23,199 nt of DNA, from assembly GCA_035293565.1 (NCBI GenBank), contig DATGMP010000054.1, forward strand, positions 1-23,199. Direction: 5' to 3'. Positions 1 through 8,411 of the stretch are shown here, in pieces. A program made the position numbers and the translations under genes. The notes beneath the pieces were generated by a model. The model did not search any database. It was not told where the DNA came from and was given only the letters and a program-made list of their open reading frames with translations. How positions within the stretch are numbered: the first letter of the stretch is position 1; the number at the start of each line of letters is the position of its first letter. This DNA comes from DATGMP01 sp035293565. GTDB taxonomy: Bacteria > Pseudomonadota > Alphaproteobacteria > BOG-932 > Roseiterribacteraceae.

Positions 1-1458
<1,458 letters not shown>

Positions 1459-1482
1459 GTCCGTCGACCACCGCAAGCATCG

Positions 1483-1513
1483 AGGCCGGAGGCTCACCCC
1501 CTCCGGCCTTTTT
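1483..1513 (+). terminator. Intrinsic terminator of groEL
   Basis: A 10-bp perfect stem (AGGCCGGAGG paired with CCTCCGGCCT) with a short loop runs into five Ts, 25 bases after the groEL stop codon. It separates groEL from the next gene, which has its own ribosome binding site. Confidence 0.9.
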
Positions 1514-1567
1514 GTTGTGCGCGCCACGGATCGGCGTCTACTATCCTTTAGAAGAAAGGGAGGACGC

Positions 1568-2752
1568 ATGGGGAGCGGGGACGTCGACCTCAAGCGCATG
1601 CGGGCGGCACGGCTCGCGCGCCTGTCCGATGCGATGGCGGCCCATGGACTGGACGGCCTCATACTCGTCGGCGCCTCCAACCAGGAATATGCCGGGATCG
1701 GCCAGCCTTGCGCGGACGCGATGCGCATTCACTACGAGGCTGTCGTCGCAATAGTCCCGGCCAAGGGCGCGCCGCATGTTTGGACCGCTTGGCCCGAGCT
1801 GGTGATGTCCGAAATCCCGCGCAACAATGTCCGCGCGCCGATCGCGATCGAGCTCGACGCCGGCGTCGATGCGCTGGCGCGGGCCGTGCGGGAGGTCCTG
1901 CCGGACGCACGGCGCATCGGGCTCGACGAGCTGACCGGCCCGATGCTGGCGCGCCTGCCGGCCCTTCTTCGGGGGATCGAGCTTTGCGACGGCACCGTGG
2001 CGACCTTGGGCGCGCGCCTCCAGAAGACGGCTGACGAAGTCGCCTGCATTCGCGAGGCCCAGCGCATCAACGAGATCGCGATGGTCGACGTCGAGGCGGC
2101 GCTGAAGCCCGGCGTGCGTCAGAACGAGCTGTCGGCGATCTTCTTCAAGCGCTGTTTCGAGCTTGGCGCGTCGTCTTCGATCATCGATCCGATCTGGAGC
2201 TTGACGCCGAAATCGGTCTCCTGCGGCACGATCACGGCCAATGGCGACGTCGGATTTCCACTGGCCAGCAATGACCGCTTCCTGCGCGAAGGCGACCTCA
2301 TCCTCTCCGACACCGGCATCTCCTGGAACGGCTACCATTCCGATTTCGGCAAGACCTGGATCTGCGCCGTCGATCCCAAGCCGTCGCCGGAGCTTCGCGC
2401 CTGTTATGAGCGTTGGCGCGAGCTGATGGACGAGGTCTACGCGGTACTTCGGCCCGGCGCCACGTCGGGCGATCTCGTAAGGGCCGCGGAGAAAGTCGAG
2501 AAGAAGTACAAGCTCGCTCACTACTATCTGGGCCACGGCCTGGGGGTAGACAGCGCGGAGCCGCCGATTGTCGGCGCCGATTTGGGGCGGGCGTTCGACG
2601 ATGCCTACGTGCTCAGATCTGGCATGGTCTTCGTGCTGGAGCCGGTGGTATGGCGCGACGGCGTCGGCGGCTATCGCAGCGAGGAGATCATCCACGTCAC
2701 CGAGACCGGTTTCGAGAAGCTGACCTCCTATGGTTACTCCCCGTTCGAGTGA
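1568..2752 (+). CDS. M24 family metallopeptidase (Xaa-Pro aminopeptidase/prolidase fold), ligands intact
   Basis: 394-residue 'pita-bread' hydrolase, probably a cytosolic metal-dependent enzyme acting on Xaa-Pro or a related amide or guanidino bond; the substrate cannot be read from the sequence. All five expected metal ligands are present: D248 (SDTG), D259 (HSDFGKT), H323 (GHGLG), E358 (LEP) and E372 (RSEE). An N-terminal creatinase-like domain (about residues 1-160) precedes the catalytic half. The ATG at 1568 is chosen over an in-frame upstream start at 1517 because AGGGAGG sits six bases before it. The stop is 10 bases before the next gene, a degenerate paralogue, so the two are likely co-transcribed. 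Confidence 0.9.
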   Translation: MGSGDVDLKRMRAARLARLSDAMAAHGLDGLILVGASNQEYAGIGQPCADAMRIHYEAVVAIVPAKGAPHVWTAWPELVMSEIPRNNVRAPIAIELDAGVDALARAVREVLPDARRIGLDELTGPMLARLPALLRGIELCDGTVATLGARLQKTADEVACIREAQRINEIAMVDVEAALKPGVRQNELSAIFFKRCFELGASSSIIDPIWSLTPKSVSCGTITANGDVGFPLASNDRFLREGDLILSDTGISWNGYHSDFGKTWICAVDPKPSPELRACYERWRELMDEVYAVLRPGATSGDLVRAAEKVEKKYKLAHYYLGHGLGVDSAEPPIVGADLGRAFDDAYVLRSGMVFVLEPVVWRDGVGGYRSEEIIHVTETGFEKLTSYGYSPFE

Positions 2753-2762
2753 GGCAAGCGCG

Positions 2763-3941
2763 ATGACGGATCTTCTCGCTACGCCCAATCTCGGCACCGC
2801 GATGCTGGAGCACCGCGACCGCATCGCCTTCAGCGATCTGCGCGCCCGGCGCCGCGGCCGCGTCCTCGCCGCCATGGAGCGCGAGGGGCTCGACGCCTGC
2901 ATCTTCGGGCGCGAGGCCAATGTCCGCTACATCACCGGCGCCCGCCGGCTATGGACCGCGGGCTCCAGGCCCTTCGCGCCCTCCGCGGCGATGGTGCGCG
3001 CGACCGGCGCGATCCATCTCCTCTCTCATTCGGCCAGCTATGAGGGCATGCCCGAGGAGATGGCGCCCGACGATATCTTCCCACTCACCTGGAGTCCGGA
3101 AAAATTCGTGCGGCTGGCGGCGGAGACGCCCGGCCTCTCGGACGCGCGGCGCATCGGCGTGGACGGAATGACGCCGCTGTTCCAGAGCCTTCTCGGCCAG
3201 ACGGTCGGACGTGCCGAATTGGTCCCGGCCGAAGGGATGATGCGGAGCCTCAGGCGCATCAAGCTGCCCGACGAGATCCTGTGCATCCGTACCGCCGCGG
3301 CGATCGCCGAATCCGCGATCTTTGCCGCCGCAGAGGCGATCGCGCCGGGTGTCAGCGAGAAGGCGCTGCAGGCCGCTTACCTCGAACGCATGTGCGTGCT
3401 GGGGACCTCGCAATTTGCGCAACAGGGCGCTTTCGCCGCTATCGGTTCGGATGGGAAGCCCAAGGCGGTGACGGGTGACGGGACTCTCGATGACGGAGAG
3501 GCGGTGACCCTCTCGGGCGGAGCGCTGTGGTCCGGATATGAGGGCTCGCTCGCACGAACCTGGTGGTGTGGCCGACGCGGGCCGGATGCGGCGCATCGAG
3601 AGGCCTGGGGACGCTGGCGGGAGGCCGCTGATCGGTTGATGCGTGCGGCGCGGCCGGGCGCGAACGGCGCGATGCTGCGCACGGCCTTTGAAGGCAGCGC
3701 CGCAGCCCGCGCCGGCGGCAGCTTCGCGGTCTATAGCCTCGGCCTTGGTCACGAAGGCTTTCTCGCCGGCGGCCAGCTCGAACGCGCGACGGAAAAGGCG
3801 GAACGGGTGGCCGCCGGCATGGTGCTCGCAATCCGCGTCTTCGCTCCCGGCGGCTATCTGGGCGAGGAAATGGTGTCGGTTGGCGAGGACGGGAACGAAA
3901 TGTTGACGACGCTCGGCCACGGGCCGCTCGCCGCCCGTTGA
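2763..3941 (+). CDS. M24/creatinase-fold protein with most metal ligands lost
   Basis: 392-residue paralogue of the preceding gene with the same two-domain layout. Aligned by eye to its neighbour, the two Asp ligands become S251 and S262, the GHGLG histidine becomes Leu (SLGLG), and the first Glu becomes Arg (AIRVF); only the last Glu (GEE) remains. The fold is well conserved, so this is not a decayed gene. Creatinase in the same family works without metal, so it may be a metal-independent amidinohydrolase-like enzyme or a non-catalytic partner of the upstream protein. The ATG at 2763 follows the previous stop by 10 bases; an in-frame upstream start at 2730 lies inside that gene. Confidence 0.85.
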   Translation: MTDLLATPNLGTAMLEHRDRIAFSDLRARRRGRVLAAMEREGLDACIFGREANVRYITGARRLWTAGSRPFAPSAAMVRATGAIHLLSHSASYEGMPEEMAPDDIFPLTWSPEKFVRLAAETPGLSDARRIGVDGMTPLFQSLLGQTVGRAELVPAEGMMRSLRRIKLPDEILCIRTAAAIAESAIFAAAEAIAPGVSEKALQAAYLERMCVLGTSQFAQQGAFAAIGSDGKPKAVTGDGTLDDGEAVTLSGGALWSGYEGSLARTWWCGRRGPDAAHREAWGRWREAADRLMRAARPGANGAMLRTAFEGSAAARAGGSFAVYSLGLGHEGFLAGGQLERATEKAERVAAGMVLAIRVFAPGGYLGEEMVSVGEDGNEMLTTLGHGPLAAR

Positions 3942-3954
3942 GCAGCAGGTAAGT

Positions 3955-4169
3955 TGTACGGAAATCGCTGCATTAGTTATAACGTCGAGCAGGGTCAGAT
4001 AAGGCAGTATGGCGAGCGGGAGGCCGGCGGGGTCGATATCGCCAGGTCGGGGCAAGCCGCCTTCGCCACATTTCCGGCGCCAATAGTCGTAAACCGGCCC
4101 GAGCTTGGGATCAGCGACAATTTTCGCCAAAGCGGCCTGTTGCGCCTCAAGGGAGCCGAGATCGGCCAA
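3955..4169 (-). pseudogene. Truncated PAS_5-type (PF07310-like) gene fragment
   Basis: Reading leftwards from a TTG at 4167-4169 (preceded by GAGGTG), the first 70 or so residues match the N-terminus of the alphaproteobacterial PAS_5 family: VYDYWRR, then LPRPGDIDPAGLP and LPYLTLLDV. After that the similarity stops and the frame runs in antisense through the 3' end of the M24 gene without a stop. The rest of the PAS core (about 100 residues in normal members) is missing, so this looks like a 3'-truncated remnant. The family identification is from memory of its consensus and was not searched. Confidence 0.55.
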
Positions 4170-4224
4170 TAATCACCTCGAATTCTCTCCCGCGAAGCTG
4201 CTTCGCGCACCTGCCCCGCAGGGC

Positions 4225-4407
4225 TTAGCTCAGCTCGCCGTCATCGTAGAAGACGGTCACGATCCAATCCTCTTCGCGCATGGCTATGGGCCCCCCCATC
4301 ACGACCATCCGGTCCTTCTGTTTGACGCGCGGATGATCCCTCAGCCAATCATTCGCAATTCCCTCGGCTTCGGCCTGTGTCGCACCCCTGAAAACCCTTT
4401 TTTCCAC
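4225..4407 (-). CDS. Small conserved-looking protein of unknown function (60 aa)
   Basis: Start is the GTG at 4405-4407, chosen because AAGGAAG lies about five bases upstream; the open frame extends further to 4623 but the added residues look like noise. The protein is soluble and charged, with an N-terminal KRVFRGATQAEAEGIANDWL helix-like stretch and a C-terminal DWIVTVFYDD strand pair. I recognise no function. It stands alone between the PAS fragment and a divergent small gene. Confidence 0.6.
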   Translation of the reverse strand: MEKRVFRGATQAEAEGIANDWLRDHPRVKQKDRMVVMGGPIAMREEDWIVTVFYDDGELS

Positions 4408-4598
4408 AGGACTTCCTTTCGGCCTGGAATGCCGCCTCATGACACGATCGTACCGAGGCGGGGCAGACTGGTCGAGTCGGTTTGTTCCGCCTATGTTCGT
4501 CCGTATGTCAGTGGACCAGCCTTCGGCCCCGCGTCGGAATGAGCGGCGAGTATCACTTTGAGCGGAACCTCTTCGCCTTTCGATCGTAGTCCTCTGGA

Positions 4599-4802
4599 AT
4601 GAGGCCAAACCCCGTGACGACATATCGCATTATCGAATTTGACGATCTGACCTGCGGAGTGGAGATTACCTATCCGGGTCGCGTGCCGTACGTCCTCTAT
4701 GGATTTCCCAGCGAACTCCATGCGGAGGTTTGGATCGAGGTGCAAGAGCTAACCGAGCGGGGGGGCCGCCTAATGGCGAGCCTGATCGATTTTCCAAACT
4801 GA
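4599..4802 (+). CDS. Small protein of unknown function (67 aa)
   Basis: Short soluble protein with alternating strand-like segments (TYRIIEFDD, CGVEITYPG, PYVLYGF) and a C-terminal helix, suggesting a compact alpha/beta domain. The start could be the ATG at 4599 or the GTG at 4614; neither has a strong ribosome site. It ends 46 bases before the 3' end of the convergent tRNA gene. No function is recognised, and a chance frame is possible. Confidence 0.45.
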   Translation: MRPNPVTTYRIIEFDDLTCGVEITYPGRVPYVLYGFPSELHAEVWIEVQELTERGGRLMASLIDFPN

Positions 4803-4847
4803 GACAGCACCTAACAAAATTCTCCTTGGATGAATCTCGGTTGGATG

Positions 4848-4922
4848 TGGTGCCGGCTGAGGGGATTGAACCCCCGACCTTCGGTTTACAAAACCGCTGC
4901 TCTACCGCTGAGCTAAGCCGGC
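4848..4922 (-). tRNA. tRNA-Thr (anticodon TGT)
   Basis: Read on the minus strand, 75 nt fold as a full cloverleaf with encoded CCA (4848-4850): acceptor GCCGGCT pairs with AGCCGGC, D-arm GCTC/GAGC, anticodon loop TTTGTAA giving TGT, and T-arm GGGGG-TTCAATC-CCCTC. Its 5' half (4886-4922) is the left attachment repeat of the island, so this gene is a hybrid: the 3' half is chromosomal, the 5' half comes from the recombined core, and everything upstream of 4922 is element DNA. Confidence 0.97.
4886..4922. repeat. Left attachment site (37-bp direct repeat, inside tRNA-Thr)
   Basis: Identical over 37 bases to 18749-18785. It spans the tRNA from the anticodon loop to the first base of the acceptor stem. 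Identity stops at 4885/18748 and at 4923/18786. Because identity runs toward the 5' end of the tRNA, the element side is upstream of the gene. Confidence 0.93.
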
Positions 4923-4943
4923 ATTCTGCGCCTTTCGGGGCCG

Positions 4944-4972
4944 TAGATAGCGATTTTGCCACCTAATTGCCA
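4944..4972 (-). promoter_or_regulatory. Candidate element-supplied promoter for tRNA-Thr
   Basis: On the minus strand a TATCTA box (4944-4949) lies 21 bases upstream of the tRNA 5' end, with TGGCAA (4967-4972) 17 bases further up as a weak -35. The native upstream sequence was moved to the far end of the island, so something here, or read-through from the integrase gene, must drive the tRNA. The -35 overlaps an integrase-arm-like repeat and the integrase stop codon. Confidence 0.35.
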
Positions 4973-4975
4973 CCT
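4956..4975. promoter_or_regulatory. Paired TTGCCACC motifs, putative integrase arm sites (left)
   Basis: TTGCCACCT occurs at 4956-4964 and again at 4967-4975, 11 bp apart, 33 bp inside the left core. The same pair, 12 bp apart and in the same orientation, lies at 18609-18628 near the right core. TAATTGCCACC is shared by both ends (4964-4974 and 18606-18616). Tyrosine integrases use such paired arm-type sites. The second copy covers the integrase stop codon. Confidence 0.55.
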
Positions 4976-6186
4976 GTCGTATCCAGGTGTGCTTTCAGGG
5001 CCGCATCGATCTTGTTGGCGGCGTCCTCCTGCATCCCAGGAATGAGGTGGCTGTATACGTCGAGCGTGATTGACACGCTAGCGTGTCCGGCGCGCTCGCT
5101 CGCGACCTTGGGGTGAACGCCGGCCGCGAGTAGGTGGCTGATGTGCGTGTGCCGGAGATCGTGGAATCGCACCGGCAGCTTCAGCCCGGCGGCCATCTTG
5201 GCGAAGGCCTGGGTGATGTAGTGCGGCCGCAAGGGCGCGCCGAGCTCGTCGCAGCACACCAGGTCCGCATTGTCGTAGGCCGCGCCGGCGCGAAGCCGTT
5301 GCTTGGCCTGCTCGACACGGTGAAGCCTCAGAGCCTCTGCCGTCATCTCCGGCAGGGTGATCGTCCGGCGGCTGCGATCGGTCTTCGGCGCCTTGAAGGT
5401 GAGCCGCATTTTGCGCGTCGTCTCGTCGCGGACTTCCTCAAGCGTCTGCGCCACGGAAAGCGTGCGGGCCTCCAGGTTCAGATCCTTCCAGCGCATCCCG
5501 AGGATTTCGCCGCGACGCATGCCGGTGGTGACGGCGATCAACACCACGAGTTCAATCGGCGACCCCTTGGCCGCCTTGAGTAGAACGCCCGTTTGGGCGT
5601 GGTCGAGGATGCGCATTTCCTTGTGGAGTGGCCGCGGCGGATTGACGTTGTTCGCCGGATTGAAGGCGAGAAGGCGAAGCCGCACGGCTTGCTTCAGTGC
5701 CTGGCTCAGCACGCGGTGATGATGCCGCACCGTGTGGGCCGACAGGGGCGCGAGTTCGTCGATCGCCCCGCCTCGCTTCGTCCGCTTGCGAGGCTTCGTC
5801 ACAGTCTCGTTGTAATAGGTCTCAAGGTGCAGCGGCGTGAGCTTGGAGAGCGGATGGGCGCCGAGCGCAGGGATCAGGTGCTTCCGCGCGATCTCGGCGT
5901 AACGCTGCCAGGTTTTTGCGCTGACGCGGTGCTGCTGGCCAGTCAGCCAGAGTTCGAGGAAGGCGGCGAGGGTGATCCGCTTCGGCTCGAGTAACGTGCC
6001 CTCGGTGCGTTGATTGCGATATTTCGCCAACGCCTCGAGCGCGTCTTTCTTGGTCCCGCGCACGGTGGTGAACCGCGTGAGCCGCTTCCCCGTCTTCGGG
6101 TCGACGCCGGCGTCGAATTTGATCTCCCAGGATCTGGGGCTACGCTGGCGGAGGCCGCCTTCGCCAGGTGTGCGACGCTTGCTCAT
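4963..6186 (-). CDS. int: Tyrosine recombinase / phage integrase
   Basis: 407-residue site-specific recombinase that would insert the element into, and excise it from, tRNA-Thr. Domains in order: an N-terminal arm-binding region (about 1-65), a SAM-like core-binding domain (about 70-175), and a catalytic domain with R224 (TGMRRGE), K268 (KAPKTDRS), H342 and R345 (FHDLRHTH), H368 (AGHAS) and the nucleophile Y378 (TLDVYSH). All catalytic residues are present and the length is typical, so it should be active. Its ATG overlaps the stop of the Arc-type repressor gene by four bases, implying coupled translation. The 3' end is 40 bases from the tRNA, typical for an integrase at its att site. Confidence 0.96.
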   Translation of the reverse strand: MSKRRTPGEGGLRQRSPRSWEIKFDAGVDPKTGKRLTRFTTVRGTKKDALEALAKYRNQRTEGTLLEPKRITLAAFLELWLTGQQHRVSAKTWQRYAEIARKHLIPALGAHPLSKLTPLHLETYYNETVTKPRKRTKRGGAIDELAPLSAHTVRHHHRVLSQALKQAVRLRLLAFNPANNVNPPRPLHKEMRILDHAQTGVLLKAAKGSPIELVVLIAVTTGMRRGEILGMRWKDLNLEARTLSVAQTLEEVRDETTRKMRLTFKAPKTDRSRRTITLPEMTAEALRLHRVEQAKQRLRAGAAYDNADLVCCDELGAPLRPHYITQAFAKMAAGLKLPVRFHDLRHTHISHLLAAGVHPKVASERAGHASVSITLDVYSHLIPGMQEDAANKIDAALKAHLDTTGGN

Positions 6187-6722
6187 GTGGGCTTCCTCCG
6201 TTTCCGGGTTGTGGTCGATGCTCTTTCGACGCGCCTGGCGTGGTCGCGATGGATCGCGTCAGGATGGATTTCGCCGGGGGCGCGCCCCTCAGGTGGAATC
6301 TTGCGAACCATGTCGGCCGGCGTCGCTTCACCGTGTGTCGCCATAAATTCGCGTGATGCTCGACGTTCGCGATCAACTTCCCGTCGGATCGCTTCGTTGG
6401 CCGCTTTGACGGCCGCGTGATCGTTGGCGTCGATCGGAAATGGGACGTACTGCGCGTATCCCAACCACAGGTCCTCTGGCTCGCGTACGGCCGCGAGGGC
6501 CAGCTTGATGACCTGCACGTAATGCTGGAAGCGTTGCAGGTCGGCCAACCCGAACCACCCTTCGGACAGGACCTCGGTGAGCGTCGAGGACTGGAGGCGA
6601 TCGACAATCTCCGCGTTGAGGCTGACACCTTTCGCTTTCGCAGCCTGGTCGATCTGCGCGCGCAATCGCTCCCTCATGCGAAGCTTTAGCTGCACTGGTG
6701 CGGAAGGATCTCTCGTAACCAT
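6183..6722 (-). CDS. Arc-type ribbon-helix-helix DNA-binding protein, likely element repressor
   Basis: The N-terminal 46 residues match the Arc fold: strand APVQLKLRM (about 8-16), helix ERLRAQIDQAAKAKG, then SLNAEIVDRLQSS. Such dimers bind paired operator half-sites. The remaining 130 residues are acidic/basic helices of unknown role. The start is placed at the ATG giving MVTRDPSAP because this is where Arc-family proteins normally begin; an in-frame ATG at 6785 with a better ribosome site (AAGGA, six bases upstream) would add 21 atypical residues. It overlaps the integrase start by four bases and is divergent from the excisionase-like operon, the usual place for a switch regulator. Confidence 0.8.
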   Translation of the reverse strand: MVTRDPSAPVQLKLRMRERLRAQIDQAAKAKGVSLNAEIVDRLQSSTLTEVLSEGWFGLADLQRFQHYVQVIKLALAAVREPEDLWLGYAQYVPFPIDANDHAAVKAANEAIRREVDRERRASREFMATHGEATPADMVRKIPPEGRAPGEIHPDAIHRDHARRVERASTTTRKRRKPT

Positions 6723-6770
6723 GGGCGACCAAACCACTAGAAGGGACGAAACGGGACAACCAGTAACATA

Positions 6771-6780
6771 CCCATATGGG
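6771..6780. promoter_or_regulatory. CCCATATGGG dyad, candidate operator between repressor and xis operon
   Basis: A perfect 10-bp palindrome in the divergent control region, with related CCATAT (6804-6809) and CCCATA (6815-6820) half-sites between it and the rightward genes. It overlaps any promoter for the Arc-type gene and lies near the candidate rightward promoter. Binding by the Arc-type protein is an inference from position. Confidence 0.4.
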
Positions 6781-6794
6781 GTCATTCAAGATCC

Positions 6795-6823
6795 TTGACG
6801 GAACCATATTTGTCCCCATAGCC
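6795..6823 (+). promoter_or_regulatory. Candidate rightward promoter of the xis-replication operon
   Basis: TTGACG (6795-6800) followed after 17 bases by ATAGCC, a good -35 and a weak -10, 36 bases before the GTG start at 6859. CCATAT/CCCATA half-sites fall inside the spacer and the -10, which would suit repression. Confidence 0.4.
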
Positions 6824-6858
6824 TCCGTTCGACTTGATTCGTTTTTCGGAGGTTCATC

Positions 6859-7065
6859 GTGAGCCAGCTAGCCCCGCAGAAACCACCTAAGACCATCAGC
6901 GTCCCTGAGGCCGGGCGGGAGTACTTCGGGCTTGGCCGGAACGCGAGCTATGCCGCGGCCGAGCGCGGCGACTTTCCTGTCATCCGAATCGGCAAGATCC
7001 TCCGCGTGCCGGTCTGCGCGCTCGAGGAAATGCTGCGGAACGCCGGCGCGGGCAAGGCGGCCTAG
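6859..7065 (+). CDS. Excisionase-like helix-turn-helix protein
   Basis: 68-residue protein with the layout of Xis/AlpA-type MerR-like domains: TISVPEAGREYFGLGRNASYAAAERGDFPVIRIG, a turn, then KILRVPVCALEEML. These proteins bend att DNA or act as activators in tRNA-integrated elements. Its GTG start is fixed by GGAGG six bases upstream. The stop is followed directly by the next ATG. First gene of the rightward operon, divergent from the repressor and integrase. Confidence 0.8.
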   Translation: MSQLAPQKPPKTISVPEAGREYFGLGRNASYAAAERGDFPVIRIGKILRVPVCALEEMLRNAGAGKAA

Positions 7066-7347
7066 ATGTTCGACGCGTTGCTTTGGGCAAGGAATCAAAG
7101 CGACCTTCCTCCGCGCGAATTCAGCGTGCTTCAGGCCATCGCCGAGAACACGCGCCCCCTCGAAGCTGAATGGGTGAATACGAGCTCCATCGAGCGACTT
7201 GCCGCGCGAACCCACCTAACTCCTATCGAAATCTCTTTTTCGATCGCGGCCCTCGAGCGCGAGCAATTGCTAAAGGTGGTCGACAGGGCCGGCGATCGTT
7301 TCGAAATCCGTTTGCCTTTGCCACCGCAGGCGAAAGAGCTCTGGTGA
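7066..7347 (+). CDS. Small winged-helix-like protein of the replication operon (93 aa)
   Basis: Starts at the base after the previous stop. Residues about 15-85 read like a winged helix: helix LPPREFSVLQAIAEN, helix TSSIERLAARTHLT, helix IEISFSIAALEREQLL, then a strand pair VVDRAGDRFEIRLPL. Resembles helix-turn-helix proteins that accompany phage replication genes; it might bind the origin or the operon promoter, but that is inference. Its stop overlaps the next gene's GTG. Confidence 0.7.
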   Translation: MFDALLWARNQSDLPPREFSVLQAIAENTRPLEAEWVNTSSIERLAARTHLTPIEISFSIAALEREQLLKVVDRAGDRFEIRLPLPPQAKELW

Positions 7348-8411
7348 GCGGCGATCAGCGACAAGCGAACCGGGTTCGCCCTCCTATGAGCGGGACGGCG
7401 CTGGTGCCGATTGACCAGATTGTCGCCGCCTTGGCCGCTCAGGCGCTACCGCTCTGCCAGCATCTGCTCGCCGCCGGCGTCCGCGAAGGGGCGGAATGGC
7501 GGGTTGGATCGCTTGCGGGCGAGGCAGGCCGTTCCATGGCAGTTCACCTGCACGGCTCTCGCGCCGGCATCTGGTCTGATTTCTCGACCGGCGAAACCGG
7601 CGACGCGCTCGACCTGGTGGCCCAATGTCTGTTCGCCGGCGACAAGGCGCAGGCGCTGAAATGGTCTCGCGCCTGGCTCGCGCTCGACAGCGCGGCGCCG
7701 GCGCCGATCGTCCGAAAAGCGGTACCCCCGCCGGACGAAAGCCGCAAGAACCGCGAGGCAGCGCGCCGCATCTGGCTCTCGGCGCAAGAGCGCGTCGCTG
7801 GAACGCCCGTCGATCGCTATCTCAGGGGACGCGGCATCGATCTGGCGGAGCTCGAGCGCCAGCCTAGAGCCATCAAGTTTCACCCCGCCCTTTGGAATAC
7901 CGAGGCGAAGCAGAAATTCCCCGCGATGGTGGCCACGATCACCAACCACGAGGGCTCGCTCATCGCTTGTCATCGCACCTGGCTCGCGGTGCAGTCCGAC
8001 GGCCGCGTGACGAAGGTCCCTGGCCTCAAAGAGCCGAAGAAGACGATCGGCAGCTTCAAGGGCGGCGCGATCCGGCTATGGCGCGGGGCTTCCATGAAGC
8101 CTCTGCGCGACGCGCCGATCGGCGAGACGGTCGTGCTCACCGAGGGCATCGAGGACGCCCTGTCGATCGCACTGGCGTGCCCGCAGCACCGGATCATGGC
8201 GGCTGTATCGCTGGGCAATTTGGGCAACCTGGTGCTGCCGCGATCGGTCGAGACGGTCATCATCGCGGCCGACAATGACGACGACAACGAACAGGCCACG
8301 AAGGGGCTGAACCGGGCGATCGCGCGGTTCACGAGCGAGGGGCGCGAGGTGCGAATCGCGCGCTCGCCGATCGGCAAGGACTTCAACGATTGCCTGCAGG
8401 GGGTGGCGTGA
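7344..8411 (+). CDS. Toprim-domain protein (primase-type) of phage/plasmid replication
   Basis: 355 residues. The first half resembles the N-terminal domain of mobile-element primases (GIWSDFSTGETGDALDLVAQ; ARRIWLSAQERVAGTPVDRYL). The C-terminal Toprim domain has the catalytic Glu in LTEGIEDALS (E267) and the DxD segment in IIAADNDDDN (D310, D312). No zinc finger is visible. Together with the next gene it looks like a primase-helicase split over two proteins. The GTG at 7344 is chosen because it overlaps the upstream stop (GTGA), the same arrangement used at the next junction; the ATG at 7386 has no ribosome site. The first codons contain a palindromic repeat that recurs at 11276-11307. Confidence 0.85.
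   Translation: MSGDQRQANRVRPPMSGTALVPIDQIVAALAAQALPLCQHLLAAGVREGAEWRVGSLAGEAGRSMAVHLHGSRAGIWSDFSTGETGDALDLVAQCLFAGDKAQALKWSRAWLALDSAAPAPIVRKAVPPPDESRKNREAARRIWLSAQERVAGTPVDRYLRGRGIDLAELERQPRAIKFHPALWNTEAKQKFPAMVATITNHEGSLIACHRTWLAVQSDGRVTKVPGLKEPKKTIGSFKGGAIRLWRGASMKPLRDAPIGETVVLTEGIEDALSIALACPQHRIMAAVSLGNLGNLVLPRSVETVIIAADNDDDNEQATKGLNRAIARFTSEGREVRIARSPIGKDFNDCLQGVA
7350..7381 (+). repeat. 32-bp palindrome-bearing repeat, copy 1
   Basis: GGCGATCAGCG, four variable bases, then a 7-bp palindrome GCGAACC-G-GGTTCGC plus CC. The reverse complement of 11276-11307 has the same 11 bases, four different bases and the same palindrome except for its central base. Copy 1 lies within the first codons of the Toprim gene and is flanked by TGAGCGG on both sides (7345-7351, 7387-7393). 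Confidence 0.7.

Noticed and set aside
1541..2920. 459-codon minus-strand frame opposite the first M24 gene
   Set aside because: Antisense shadow of a gene with all catalytic motifs on the plus strand; typical of GC-rich coding DNA.
7318..7325. Additional TTGCCACC motif inside the 93-aa gene
   Set aside because: Single copy in coding sequence, so expected by chance; the terminal sites are notable because they are paired and near the cores.
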